A stretch of 64,000 nt of DNA, taken from NCBI RefSeq assembly GCF_010894455.1, contig NZ_JAAIXY010000014.1, positions 1 to 64,000 of the forward strand. The letters run 5' to 3'. A program made the translations under genes and the position numbers. Within the stretch, counting starts at the first letter, position 1, and each line of letters starts with the position of its first letter. The notes under the pieces are model-generated. The model saw nothing but the letters and a program-made list of their open reading frames with translations. It was not told the DNA's origin and made no database searches. Of this stretch, positions 33,766-42,308 are shown in pieces. Source of the DNA: Myxococcus eversor (lineage in GTDB: Bacteria > Myxococcota > Myxococcia > Myxococcales > Myxococcaceae).

Positions 33766-36492
33766 ATGCGCCAGGATGTGACGCGAGGATGGCTGTGTCT
33801 GCTGTGGCTCCTCTGTGCCTGCGGACCGGGCCTCGATCTCCCTGTGCCCAGCCCTGAATCGGACGCGGGGACCCCGCCCGAGGAGGTGGCGCTCCCCTCC
33901 GTCACCCTGGGAGAGGTGGCCGTGACGGACGTGGAGGGCTCCGAGCTGAGCATGCGGGTGCTCGGCGCCGCCTTCTCCCCGTTCAGCATCGTGTTCGTGA
34001 ACGGCCAGGCCATGACGACCCAGTTCGTGAACGCCACCGAGCTGAGGGCCCTGGTTCCGTCCTGGTACGCCACCGCCACACCGGAGCTCTTCTTCGAGGT
34101 GCGAATCTACCGGGGCGACCCCACCTACAAAGGAGGCGCCAGGTCCGCCCGCGTCCCGTTCACCCTGCCCGCTCCCGAGCTGACCTCCGTGACTCCAGAC
34201 TCCCTCGACTCGGAGCCCGCGGAGGCCGTTCAAATCACCGTCACGGGGAAGAACCTCGTGAAGGGCAGCCACGCCATCTTCCGCGACCAGGCCTATCCGT
34301 TGACGGTGACGAGCCTCCACGCAGGAAGCTTCTTTCTTCCACCGTCGGCCCTGAAAGCCCAGGCGGAGCGGGACGCTCTCGTCATCGAAGTCACGCGCCC
34401 ACGCTCCGCGCGCTCACAGCCACTCCCCTTGACGTTGACGAGCCCCGTCCCGGAAATCACGGGCGTGTGGCCACCCACGCTGAACGCCGTCGACCTGCAC
34501 CATGGCAATGCGGGCAGCGCCTCCGTCGACCGCATCATCGTCAGCGGGCTCCAGATGCGAGCCAATACGGTGGTGACGTGGAATGGCATCCCCCTGCACA
34601 CCGAGGCATACGACAACAGGAACCGGGTCCATGCGACCATTCCCCGCACCGCTCGAGTACAGGCCGGCACCGTCCAGGTGGCGCTGGAGACTCCCGGCCC
34701 CGACGGAGGAAAAGCGTCCTCCCGCCATCCGCTTCGCGTGAAGTCCGAGCCCGTGCTGCATACCGTGGCACCGGCCTGGGTCCTCGCGGGCTCGGGGGAG
34801 GTCAGGTTCCAGCTCCGGGGCGAAGGAATGGGACAGGGGCTCCACGGGCAGCAGGTCGTCCACTGGAACGGCCACCGCCTGGAGCACTTCTTCGGTCCGG
34901 ACTCACTGGGGATTTGGGAGTTCATCGTCCCCGCCGCCCTGCTGACCCAGTCCGGCACCCTCCCCGTGACGGTGACGCGCACGTTCGACGGCGCGGTGTC
35001 GGCGCCGCTCTTCGTCCAGGTGCTCGCCCAGGCCCCCGCGCCCATCGCCCGCTCTCTGCTGCCTTCGGTGTTGTCCGTCGGAGATGCGCCGGGCCCTCTC
35101 TTCGTCGATGGCGCCGGCTTCACCTCCCAGTCCGTCATCCTGCTGGACGGACAGGCACGCACCACCCGCCTTCACAGCCCGTCGCGACTGTCCACCCCGC
35201 TCCAGGCCGAGGACCTGACGACGAAGGGCATGCGCACCGTCACCGTGAGCACGCCCGCGCCAGGAGGAGGCACCAGCCTGCCTTTGCTGCTCGCGGTGCA
35301 TGAGGAGCGGCCCAGGCCCGTCATCGACGAGGTCTTGAGCGACGTCGGGTTCCCCTATGCCCTCGCCGGGGCTGGCGTCCTGCGTCTGCGCGTCGAGGGC
35401 CTGGGCTTCAGCCCCCTCTCGGTTGTCCGATGGAATGGTCAACCGCTTCCCACCCGGTGGACGTGCGAGGCCTGGGGCGGCTGCACGGCGGGCCATGGCG
35501 AGCGGGCCACCCTGTCGGTGGAGGTCCCCGCCGACCAGGTGGCGCAACCCGGCGTCGGTCGGGTGACGGTGGTCAACCCGGGCCCTGGAGGCGGAGAGAG
35601 CGCGGAGGCGTTCTTCGTCCTCTCCGCGATGGGACAGCCCACGCTGCATCTGAGCCCTTCCTTGGTGGATGTGGGGATGCGTGACGACTTCAGGCGCCAG
35701 GTGCTCATCTGGGCGCGGGACTTCGGGACCAGCGCCCGGACCTTGGTCCTCTTCGTGAATGGCGAGGAGCGTGGGTTCAGCGGCGAGCCGAGCCTGCGCC
35801 TGAGCGACGAAGAGGTGTCGACTCCACGGGTCTACGAGATACGGACCCTCATCCAGGGCCATGGCATGAGTGCCCCCGCCCATCTGCGAATCCAGGGCGC
35901 CCTCCCACCGCACCTTCGGACGGTGGCACCGGGTGTCGTCTCCCAGGGAGAGTGGTCCGCCACGGAGAAGCGACCCCTCGTCGTGTCGGGCGGGAACTTC
36001 TTCTGGCCCCACAGCGACTCGCAGAGGACCTCGCGCACCACCCTGGACTGGGGAGACCAGTCGCAATCCCTCTCATATCTTGGGCCAGCGTGGCTGGTGG
36101 GCCAGGAGCTGGAGCAGGTGGGAATCCGCTCGCTGACGGTGTCACGCGCCGCGGAAGGCGGTGGCGTGTCGCTGCCCGCGCTGCTCAACGTGGTCTCCGA
36201 GCGACCCGTGCCGCTGTTGACCCAGGTGGAGCCCATGAGCGTCCCGATGGGGGCGCCCGCGTTGCTGCTCCGAATCAAGGGGCAGGGCATCCACTCCGCC
36301 ACGGTGTTGCGATGGAAGGACTTCCGTTCGAGCCTCAAGCCCGTGTTCATCTCGAACCCGGAGCCGGCGCACTACGAGGTGCTCCTCCCCGCCGAAGCGC
36401 TCGCGGAACCCGGAGGCGTGGACGTCACGCTGGAGACACCCGGGCCTGGCGGAGGGCTCTCTCCTCCCATCCGCGTCGTCGTCGAGGAGTAG
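33766..36492 (+). CDS. Large lipoprotein with repeated IPT/TIG (immunoglobulin-like) domains
   Basis: 908 aa. Signal and lipobox WLLCACG (Cys about 18). About nine beta-sandwich repeats follow, each with a 'P.I..V.P' entry, a G-x-G/N-F turn, a V-x-W-NG segment (for example VVTWNGIPL, VVHWNGHRL, VVRWNGQPL, VLRWKDF) and a VTV-TPGPGGG exit. These are IPT/TIG domains used in adhesion and surface stalks. No enzymatic domain. GC-rich coding with no frameshift. Function unknown; an outer-surface adhesin or fibre is inferred. Confidence 0.82.
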   Translation: MRQDVTRGWLCLLWLLCACGPGLDLPVPSPESDAGTPPEEVALPSVTLGEVAVTDVEGSELSMRVLGAAFSPFSIVFVNGQAMTTQFVNATELRALVPSWYATATPELFFEVRIYRGDPTYKGGARSARVPFTLPAPELTSVTPDSLDSEPAEAVQITVTGKNLVKGSHAIFRDQAYPLTVTSLHAGSFFLPPSALKAQAERDALVIEVTRPRSARSQPLPLTLTSPVPEITGVWPPTLNAVDLHHGNAGSASVDRIIVSGLQMRANTVVTWNGIPLHTEAYDNRNRVHATIPRTARVQAGTVQVALETPGPDGGKASSRHPLRVKSEPVLHTVAPAWVLAGSGEVRFQLRGEGMGQGLHGQQVVHWNGHRLEHFFGPDSLGIWEFIVPAALLTQSGTLPVTVTRTFDGAVSAPLFVQVLAQAPAPIARSLLPSVLSVGDAPGPLFVDGAGFTSQSVILLDGQARTTRLHSPSRLSTPLQAEDLTTKGMRTVTVSTPAPGGGTSLPLLLAVHEERPRPVIDEVLSDVGFPYALAGAGVLRLRVEGLGFSPLSVVRWNGQPLPTRWTCEAWGGCTAGHGERATLSVEVPADQVAQPGVGRVTVVNPGPGGGESAEAFFVLSAMGQPTLHLSPSLVDVGMRDDFRRQVLIWARDFGTSARTLVLFVNGEERGFSGEPSLRLSDEEVSTPRVYEIRTLIQGHGMSAPAHLRIQGALPPHLRTVAPGVVSQGEWSATEKRPLVVSGGNFFWPHSDSQRTSRTTLDWGDQSQSLSYLGPAWLVGQELEQVGIRSLTVSRAAEGGGVSLPALLNVVSERPVPLLTQVEPMSVPMGAPALLLRIKGQGIHSATVLRWKDFRSSLKPVFISNPEPAHYEVLLPAEALAEPGGVDVTLETPGPGGGLSPPIRVVVEE

Positions 36493-36527
36493 TCCCAGGA
36501 GCCCCCCGAAAGGAGGGGTGACCTACC

Positions 36528-36559
36528 CGAACGGGCAGGTGAGCACCCTGCCCGGTTCG
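36528..36559 (+). terminator. GC-rich hairpin after the TIG lipoprotein gene
   Basis: CGAACGGGCAGG (36528-36539) pairs with CCTGCCCGGTTCG (36547-36559) with one bulged base and a 7-nt loop. No T-run follows, so termination strength is uncertain. It lies between the lipoprotein stop (36492) and the protease start (36613). Confidence 0.5.
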
Positions 36560-36612
36560 CCGATGTGGCGCGCCTTCGAGGCTTTTACCTTCCACCTCGA
36601 AAGGAACACGCC

Positions 36613-37512
36613 ATGTCCACCGACTTTCTCCCCGCCCTCTCCCAATCTCTCGCCTCCATCGTGGAGCGCGCCTCACCGAGCGTCGTCCGGGTGGATGCTC
36701 GACGCCGTCGCGGCGCCACCGGCCTCGTCTGGAGCGCCGAGGGCCTCGTCGTCACCACCAGCCACGCCGTCGAACACGAGGGCCACCTCCAGGTAGGCCT
36801 GTCCGACGGTCGCACCGTGTCCGCGGAGCTCATCGGCCGCGACGCCAGCACGGACGTGGCCCTGCTCAAAATCGATGCAACGAACCTCACCCCGCTCGCG
36901 CTCGCGCCCCTCGACGGCGTGAAGGTGGGCAACCTCGTCGTCACGGTGGCGCGGCCGGGGCGCACGGCGCGCGCCACGCTCGGCATGGTGAGCACGCATG
37001 GCGAGGGCTGGCGCACCCACGCGGGCGGACGCGTGGACCGCTACCTCGAGACGGACGCGGACCTGCCGCCCGGCTTCTCCGGAGGCGCGCTGGTGGACGT
37101 GGAGGGCCGCTTCGTCGGGCTGCTCACCGCGGCCTTCTCTCGCACCTCGGCGGTGGTCATTCCGCACGACACGCTGACGCGGGTGACGGCGTCGCTGCGC
37201 GAGCACGGAGGCATCCGTCGAGGCTACCTGGGCGTCGGGGCGTACCCCGTGAAGCTGCCCCAGCACCAGTGGGCTTCAGCCGGCGCGGAGGCGGGACTCA
37301 TCTTCCTCTCGGTGGACCCGGACGGACCGGCGCACCGGGCGGGACTGCTGCTCGGCGACGTGCTGATGAGCCTGGGTGGCCAGTCGCTGCACGGCGTGGA
37401 GGACCTGCTCGGCTACCTGGGGGACGAGAAGGTGGGCACCGCCGTCCCGGCGCGCGTGCTGCGAGCCGGCGAGGTGCGCGAAGTGCCCATCACCATCGGA
37501 AAGCGCTCGTGA
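36613..37512 (+). CDS. S1C (DegP/HtrA-like) serine protease, atypical, no signal peptide
   Basis: 299 aa trypsin-like protease plus one PDZ domain. His in TTSHAVE, Asp in STDVALLKI, and Ser in PPGFSGGALVD form the triad. The elbow is GFSGGA instead of the usual GNSGGP, which may change the oxyanion hole. The PDZ part holds GLIFLSVDPDGPAHRAGLLLGDVL. No signal peptide or membrane anchor is seen, so it would stay in the cytosol unless exported another way. AAGGAA lies about 7 nt before the ATG at 36613; an upstream in-frame ATG (36565) lacks support. Followed by a second protease 16 bp later. Confidence 0.85.
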   Translation: MSTDFLPALSQSLASIVERASPSVVRVDARRRRGATGLVWSAEGLVVTTSHAVEHEGHLQVGLSDGRTVSAELIGRDASTDVALLKIDATNLTPLALAPLDGVKVGNLVVTVARPGRTARATLGMVSTHGEGWRTHAGGRVDRYLETDADLPPGFSGGALVDVEGRFVGLLTAAFSRTSAVVIPHDTLTRVTASLREHGGIRRGYLGVGAYPVKLPQHQWASAGAEAGLIFLSVDPDGPAHRAGLLLGDVLMSLGGQSLHGVEDLLGYLGDEKVGTAVPARVLRAGEVREVPITIGKRS

Positions 37513-37528
37513 GGAGAGAGGTGACGCG

Positions 37529-38443
37529 ATGAAGCTGCTGCAACAGTTCTCGGATGACCTGGAGACGCTCGCGTCGCGCGCCTCGCCCGCGGTGGTGGGC
37601 GTGGAGCACGCACGGGGCCATGGCACGGGCCTCTTCCTCACGCCGGATGGTTATGTCCTCACCAACCGCCACGTCGTCATGCGGGGCTCTCGCAAGCTGA
37701 CGGTGCAGTTGTCCAACGGCGAGGAGTTGCGTGGCTCGCTGGTGGGCGGCGACGCGCCCACGGACCTCGCGGTGGTGCGCGCGGAGGGAGGCGACTTCCC
37801 GACGCTGCCGCTGGCCGCGCCGGAGACGGTGCGAGTGGGTCAGCTCGTCATGGCGATTGGCAATCCCTTCCGGCTGGAGCAGTCGGTGGCGCTCGGCGTG
37901 GTGAGCGCCGTCAACCGCAGCGTCACACTGCCCGACGGCGTCATCCTGGAGGGCATGCTCCAGACGGACGCGGCCATCAACCCGGGCAACTCCGGAGGGC
38001 CGCTCATCAACACGCGTGGCGAGGTGGTGGGGCTCAACACGCTGGTGTTGCCCTATGCGCAGGGCATCGGCTTCGCGGTGAGCGCGACCACGGCGGCGTG
38101 GGTGGCCAGCCTGCTCATCCAGAGGGGAAAGGTGGAGCGGCGATTCCTCGGCATCGCGGCGGTGGCGGTGAACCTGGCCTCGGAGCATGCGCGCGACACG
38201 GGACAACCCCGAGCGGTGCGCATCCTGAAGGTGCAGGACGGCACACCGGCGGACGACGCGGGGCTCCAGCCGGAGGACCTGCTGCTGGCCATCAACCGTC
38301 GAGCCGTCGGCAGCGTGGATGACCTCCAGCGATTGATGGCCCTGGCCACCGACGAAGAGGTGTCACTGGACGTGCTGCGCAAGGGACGGCGCAAGCAGGT
38401 CTCCGCGCGCACACGGCCGCGCATCGAGCCCGTGGCGGCATGA
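37529..38443 (+). CDS. S1C (DegP/HtrA-like) serine protease with canonical triad
   Basis: 304 aa. Triad His in VLTNRHVV, Asp in PTDLAVVR, Ser in INPGNSGGPLIN; PDZ with RILKVQDGTPADDAGLQPEDLLLAINRR. Strong ribosome-binding sequence (GAGGAGAGAGGTG) before the ATG. Like its neighbour it has no signal peptide. Homologous to the gene just upstream, with which it forms a tandem pair, and ends before a strong terminator hairpin. Intracellular quality-control proteolysis is inferred. Confidence 0.87.
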   Translation: MKLLQQFSDDLETLASRASPAVVGVEHARGHGTGLFLTPDGYVLTNRHVVMRGSRKLTVQLSNGEELRGSLVGGDAPTDLAVVRAEGGDFPTLPLAAPETVRVGQLVMAIGNPFRLEQSVALGVVSAVNRSVTLPDGVILEGMLQTDAAINPGNSGGPLINTRGEVVGLNTLVLPYAQGIGFAVSATTAAWVASLLIQRGKVERRFLGIAAVAVNLASEHARDTGQPRAVRILKVQDGTPADDAGLQPEDLLLAINRRAVGSVDDLQRLMALATDEEVSLDVLRKGRRKQVSARTRPRIEPVAA

Positions 38444-38450
38444 GCACAAT

Positions 38451-38481
38451 GTGGCTCCGGGTGCACGCGGCCCGGAGCCAC
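38451..38481 (+). terminator. Perfect 11-bp stem terminator-like hairpin
   Basis: GTGGCTCCGGG (38451-38461) and CCCGGAGCCAC (38471-38481) are exact reverse complements around a 9-nt loop, starting 8 bp after the stop of the second protease. No T-run, as is usual in such GC-rich genomes. Probably ends the protease transcript. Confidence 0.65.
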
Positions 38482-38752
38482 GGACGCGCTGTCAGTTCGA
38501 CCCTGGCCCGAGTGCACTCATGACGGAGTGTCCGGGGTTCACGGCGCCGCGGATTCTCTCTCGCCGGGCGGGGGCGTTCGAGCCGACGCTCGTCTCCTGA
38601 ACCGGGCCTGAGAGCAACCAGGGAGCCCGGCTCGGGCCGAGCCGTCAAATCAGCCCTTCCGTCACTCGGGGATTGCATCCTCCGGGCAGGTCCCAGTATC
38701 TGACGCGAGCCATTGCGTGCCGCAACAGCCCCGATGGCACGTGGAGGGGCGA
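38482..38752. other. Intergenic region between the protease terminator and HAD gene
   Basis: 271 bases with no convincing gene. GTGGAGGGGCGA just before 38753 is the ribosome-binding site of the HAD gene. A promoter for the downstream locus must be here, but no clear boxes were found. Confidence 0.4.
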
Positions 38753-39310
38753 ATGATCCGCTGCATGTTGTTCGACTTGGATGGAACCCTCCTTTTCACC
38801 GAGGAGGCCAACTTCGTCGCCTACCAACGTGCCTTCGCCGAAGCGGATTTCGTCCTGGAGCGACAGGCCTACCAGCGTGCCTTCGGTCTGCGCTTCGATG
38901 CCATGGTGCGGGCGGTGGGTGCGAACCTGGACGAGGACGCGGCCCGACGTGTCCGCGAGGCGAAGGCCCGCTTCTACCCCGAGTCCTTCGACCAGGTGCG
39001 CCCCAACCTGCCGCTCATCGGGTTGCTCCGCTCGGTGCGCTCGTACCACGCCACCGGGCTGGTGACGACGGCGGCCACCGCCAACGCCCGCGCCCTTCTC
39101 CAGCACTTCGACCTGGCGAACCTCTTCGACGTCACCGTCTTCGGAGAGGACGTGGAGCGCCCCAAGCCCGAGCCGGAGGGCTACCTCCACGCGGCACGGC
39201 GACTCGACGTGCCCCCTGCGCAATGCCTCGCCTTCGAGGACAGCGACAGCGGCGTGGCCGCCGCCGAGCGCGCGGGAATGGCCGTGGTCCGCATCCGGGG
39301 AACCCCGTGA
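38753..39310 (+). CDS. HAD family hydrolase (phosphatase)
   Basis: 185 aa. GGAGGGG just upstream of the ATG. HAD motif I FDLDGTLLF (nucleophile Asp about 8), motif II in TGLVTTAATANARALL, motif III Lys in ERPKPEPEGY, motif IV in LAFEDSDSGVAAAERAG. Small cap domain, beta-phosphoglucomutase/phosphonatase-like subgroup. First gene of the 38.7-43.1 kb locus; its stop overlaps the next GTG (GTGA), so it is coupled to the flippase/kinase fusion and may dephosphorylate an intermediate. Confidence 0.88.
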   Translation: MIRCMLFDLDGTLLFTEEANFVAYQRAFAEADFVLERQAYQRAFGLRFDAMVRAVGANLDEDAARRVREAKARFYPESFDQVRPNLPLIGLLRSVRSYHATGLVTTAATANARALLQHFDLANLFDVTVFGEDVERPKPEPEGYLHAARRLDVPPAQCLAFEDSDSGVAAAERAGMAVVRIRGTP

Positions 39311-41466
39311 CGCGCGCTCGGGGGTGGGGGTGGGCCCTGGTGGCGCTGGGGCTGCTCGTCAGCGCGGTCTTCTTCGCGCGCTTCATGGCCGAGTCGCGCC
39401 AGTCCGGACAGTGGGTCTCCGCGAGCGGCGTGGCGACATGGGCCATTCCCGTCGCCGTCCTCTGCCAGGTCGTCGCGCACGTGCTGCGCGCCAAGAATGC
39501 CCAGCGGCTGTTGCGCGTGGTGCGCCCCACCACCTGGCGCATCCTCTTCTCCGGGCTCTCCATCGGCTTCCTCTTCAACGCCCTGCTCCCCTTCCGCCTG
39601 GGGGAGTTGGTGCGCGCGCACCTCATCGGCCGGCGGATGCGCATCAGCCGCGCGGTGGTCTTCTTCACCATCCTCTTCGAGCGCGCGGTGGATGGCTTCG
39701 TCCTGGGGCTGTGCGCCCTGGGCGTGGCCCTGGTGATGCGCGAGCGGGCCCCCGAGGCCACGGCCCTGATGCTGCGTCTCACGGCGGGCGTGGTCGCCGC
39801 GAGCCTCGCGGTGGCGGCCCTCATCTGGTTGCTCTACACCCAGAACCGTCGCCTCTTGCGCGCGCTGGGCCAAACCACCGCGCTGCTCAACGACAGGCTG
39901 CGGGACAGGACCCGCTTCGTGCTCTGGTCCCTCATCTACGGCACCCACGTCATCTTCCGCTCCGCGCGCCTGGGCCGCTTCGTCGCCACCACCATGGGCA
40001 TGTGGCTCCTCTACCTGGGCTCCATGGCCGCGCTGGTCTGGGGCTTCGCGCCGGGCCACGGAGCCCTGGCCACCGTGGGCGCGGCGACCTCCGCCTATCT
40101 CGCGGTGGGCGTGCCTTCAGGACCGGGCTTCCTGGGGACGTTCCACTACTATTACTCCGAGCTGGCGCGAGGCCTGCTGGGCATCTCCGGTGTCCCGTTG
40201 GGCCTGTCGCTGGTCTCCTGGGCGGTGCTCATCGGCCCCTTCTCGCTGGTGGGGCTCTTCTTCCTGCTGGAGCGGGGCCGGGCGCAGGCCACCGCCAGCG
40301 CCCCCTCCCTGGAGCCCCTGAAGAACAAGCTGCATCGCGACTCGGACATCAGCCGCGAGTTCAGCCACTTCCTGGACGCGTACTTCTCCGGACAGGCCCT
40401 CAGCCACGTGCTGTCCACCGGCGAGCTGCGGGGAGACTTCCGCATGGTGCGGACCTTCAAGGGCGGCTCCAACGCCAGCACCCTGCTCGTCTGGGATGAC
40501 GGAAGCCTGCGCGTACGCAAGGTGACCCTGCCCCAGTACGCGCAGAAGCTGAAGGCCCAGCATGACTGGCTGGAGGCGCGCCGCCACGTGCCGCACCTGC
40601 CGCGTCCCCTGCGGGAGGTGGACACAGCGGGCTACTACGCGTTCGACCTCGAGTACCGCGAGGAGTACGTCCCCTTCTTCCAGTTCCTCCACTCCGAGGA
40701 CGTGGAGCGCAGCCGACAGGTCCTGGACCGCGTGCTCGACTTCGTCAGCGCCCACATCTACGAGCCCGTGGAGCGCAGCCATCAACCGGACGTGCTGGCG
40801 CGCTACCTGCGCGAAAAGGTGGAGGACAAGGTGCACGACGCGGCGGCCCTGAGCCCGGCCCTGGCGGCCCTCCTCGCGCACCCCACGCTCTGCATCAACG
40901 GCCAGCGCTACGACAACATCGGGCCCGCGCTCGCGCGACTGCGCGCCAACCCGCGCGCCATGGAGGAGCTGGCCAGCACCCGGCAGACGCCCATCCACGG
41001 GGACCTGACGGTGGACAACCTGCTCGTGCGGCGTGAGGACGGAGACTTCATGGTGCTGGACCCCAACGACGAGAACGCCATCAGCGACCCGGTGGTGGAC
41101 CTGGGCAAGCTGTGCCAGTCCCTGCACTCCGGCTACGAGTTCCTGTGCCAGCTCCCGAGCGCGAAGGCGCAGGGCGACCTGGTGGAGTACGAGGAGGCGA
41201 CGTCCTCTCGCTACGCGGAGCTGTACGCCCACCTCCAGCGCCGCTTCGAGACCCTGCTGGCTCCCGAGGTGAGACGCACCATCCTCTTCCACGAAGCGGT
41301 GCATTACTGCCGCATGCTCACCTACCGGGCCCGCATCAACCCGGACAGCCTGCCCGCCTTCTTCGCCACCGCGGTGCGGCTCCTCAACGCGTTCAACGCC
41401 CAATACGCCGGGTCCTCCGCCGCGCCGCCGCCGGACGAGTCGCCTCCGCTCCGGCAGCTGGCCTGA
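39307..41466 (+). CDS. UPF0104/LPG-synthase TM-like flippase domain fused to APH-type kinase
   Basis: 719 aa, GTG start. Residues about 1-340 are polytopic (7-8 helices) and match the lysylphosphatidylglycerol synthase transmembrane family (UPF0104): NALLPFRLGELVRAHLIGRR, GVPSGPGFLGTFHYYY, LSLVSWAVLIGPFSLVG. A linker leads to an aminoglycoside phosphotransferase/choline-kinase-like domain with a nucleotide entry SNASTLLVWDDGSLRVRKV, catalytic IHGDLTVDNLLV (His564, Asp566, Asn571) and VLDPNDE. Fusion of a lipid-flippase-like domain to a small-molecule kinase suggests phosphorylation coupled to membrane transfer of a polar group. Upstream HAD and downstream nucleotidyltransferase fit a Lic-like activation pathway (inference). 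Confidence 0.85.
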   Translation: MTRARGWGWALVALGLLVSAVFFARFMAESRQSGQWVSASGVATWAIPVAVLCQVVAHVLRAKNAQRLLRVVRPTTWRILFSGLSIGFLFNALLPFRLGELVRAHLIGRRMRISRAVVFFTILFERAVDGFVLGLCALGVALVMRERAPEATALMLRLTAGVVAASLAVAALIWLLYTQNRRLLRALGQTTALLNDRLRDRTRFVLWSLIYGTHVIFRSARLGRFVATTMGMWLLYLGSMAALVWGFAPGHGALATVGAATSAYLAVGVPSGPGFLGTFHYYYSELARGLLGISGVPLGLSLVSWAVLIGPFSLVGLFFLLERGRAQATASAPSLEPLKNKLHRDSDISREFSHFLDAYFSGQALSHVLSTGELRGDFRMVRTFKGGSNASTLLVWDDGSLRVRKVTLPQYAQKLKAQHDWLEARRHVPHLPRPLREVDTAGYYAFDLEYREEYVPFFQFLHSEDVERSRQVLDRVLDFVSAHIYEPVERSHQPDVLARYLREKVEDKVHDAAALSPALAALLAHPTLCINGQRYDNIGPALARLRANPRAMEELASTRQTPIHGDLTVDNLLVRREDGDFMVLDPNDENAISDPVVDLGKLCQSLHSGYEFLCQLPSAKAQGDLVEYEEATSSRYAELYAHLQRRFETLLAPEVRRTILFHEAVHYCRMLTYRARINPDSLPAFFATAVRLLNAFNAQYAGSSAAPPPDESPPLRQLA

Positions 41467-41495
41467 GCCACTCCCACCACGAAGGTCCCCACGCC

Positions 41496-42245
41496 ATGCG
41501 TCCGCTCCACGTCCTGCTGCCCATGGCCGGCCTCGGCTCCCGCTTCGCCAGCGCCGGCTTCACCACGCCCAAGCCCCTCATCCCCGTGGACGGCGTCCCC
41601 ATGGTGCTCAAGGCCCTCTCCAGCCTGTCGGACTGGGGCCTGGAGGTGGTGCACACCGCGGTGGTGCGCCGCCCCCACGAGGAGGAGTTCCAGTTGGCCA
41701 CGCGACTGCGCGAGGCGGTGCCCGGCCTGGAGGTGGTGATGCTGGAGGAGATGACCCGGGGCGCGGTGGAGACCGCCCTGGCCGCCGCCGGCCGCATGAC
41801 GGGCGAGCGCGGCCTGCTGGTCATGGACTGCGACCTCTGGTTCGACAGCCCGGCGTACCGCGACCTGGTCCGCGGCGCGCTCCAGGACGACGACGCGCCC
41901 CTGGCGGGAGGGCTGCTGACCTTCCCCTCCCAGCTTCCCCGCTACAGCTACGCGCAATGCGAGGGAGCGCGCGTGACGCGCACGGCGGAGAAGGTGGTCA
42001 TCTCCGATTCGGCCATCATGGGCGCCTACTTCTTCGCCACCGAGCGCCACTTCCTCACCGCGGGCCAGCACCTCATGGAGCGGCCCATTTCGGAGGGCAT
42101 GCGCGAGTACTACTTGTCGCTGCTCTACAACCTCCTCCTGGAGGCGGGTGGCACGGTGCGTGCCGCGCGGGTGTCGCGCTACGCGTCCTTTGGCACGCCG
42201 GAGGAACTGCGCCAGTACCAGGTGGAAGGCCCCACCCTCGCTTGA
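41496..42245 (+). CDS. NDP-sugar/alcohol pyrophosphorylase-like nucleotidyltransferase
   Basis: 249 aa. The N-terminal signature LPMAGLGSRFASAGFTTPKP matches the nucleotide-binding loop (G-x-G-x-R...TPKP) of NTP_transferase enzymes, with PLIPVDGVPMVL, then LLVMDCDLWFDSP for metal binding. Short length, with no left-handed helix domain, resembles cytidylyl- or uridylyltransferases of capsule pathways such as LicC. The activated compound is unknown. Follows the fusion gene by 29 bp. Confidence 0.87.
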   Translation: MRPLHVLLPMAGLGSRFASAGFTTPKPLIPVDGVPMVLKALSSLSDWGLEVVHTAVVRRPHEEEFQLATRLREAVPGLEVVMLEEMTRGAVETALAAAGRMTGERGLLVMDCDLWFDSPAYRDLVRGALQDDDAPLAGGLLTFPSQLPRYSYAQCEGARVTRTAEKVVISDSAIMGAYFFATERHFLTAGQHLMERPISEGMREYYLSLLYNLLLEAGGTVRAARVSRYASFGTPEELRQYQVEGPTLA

Positions 42246-42308
42246 ACCACCCACGAGGGCACGGTAGGGGAGCGCACCGCAGCACCTCGTCCCTCGAAGG
42301 AGCCTCGC

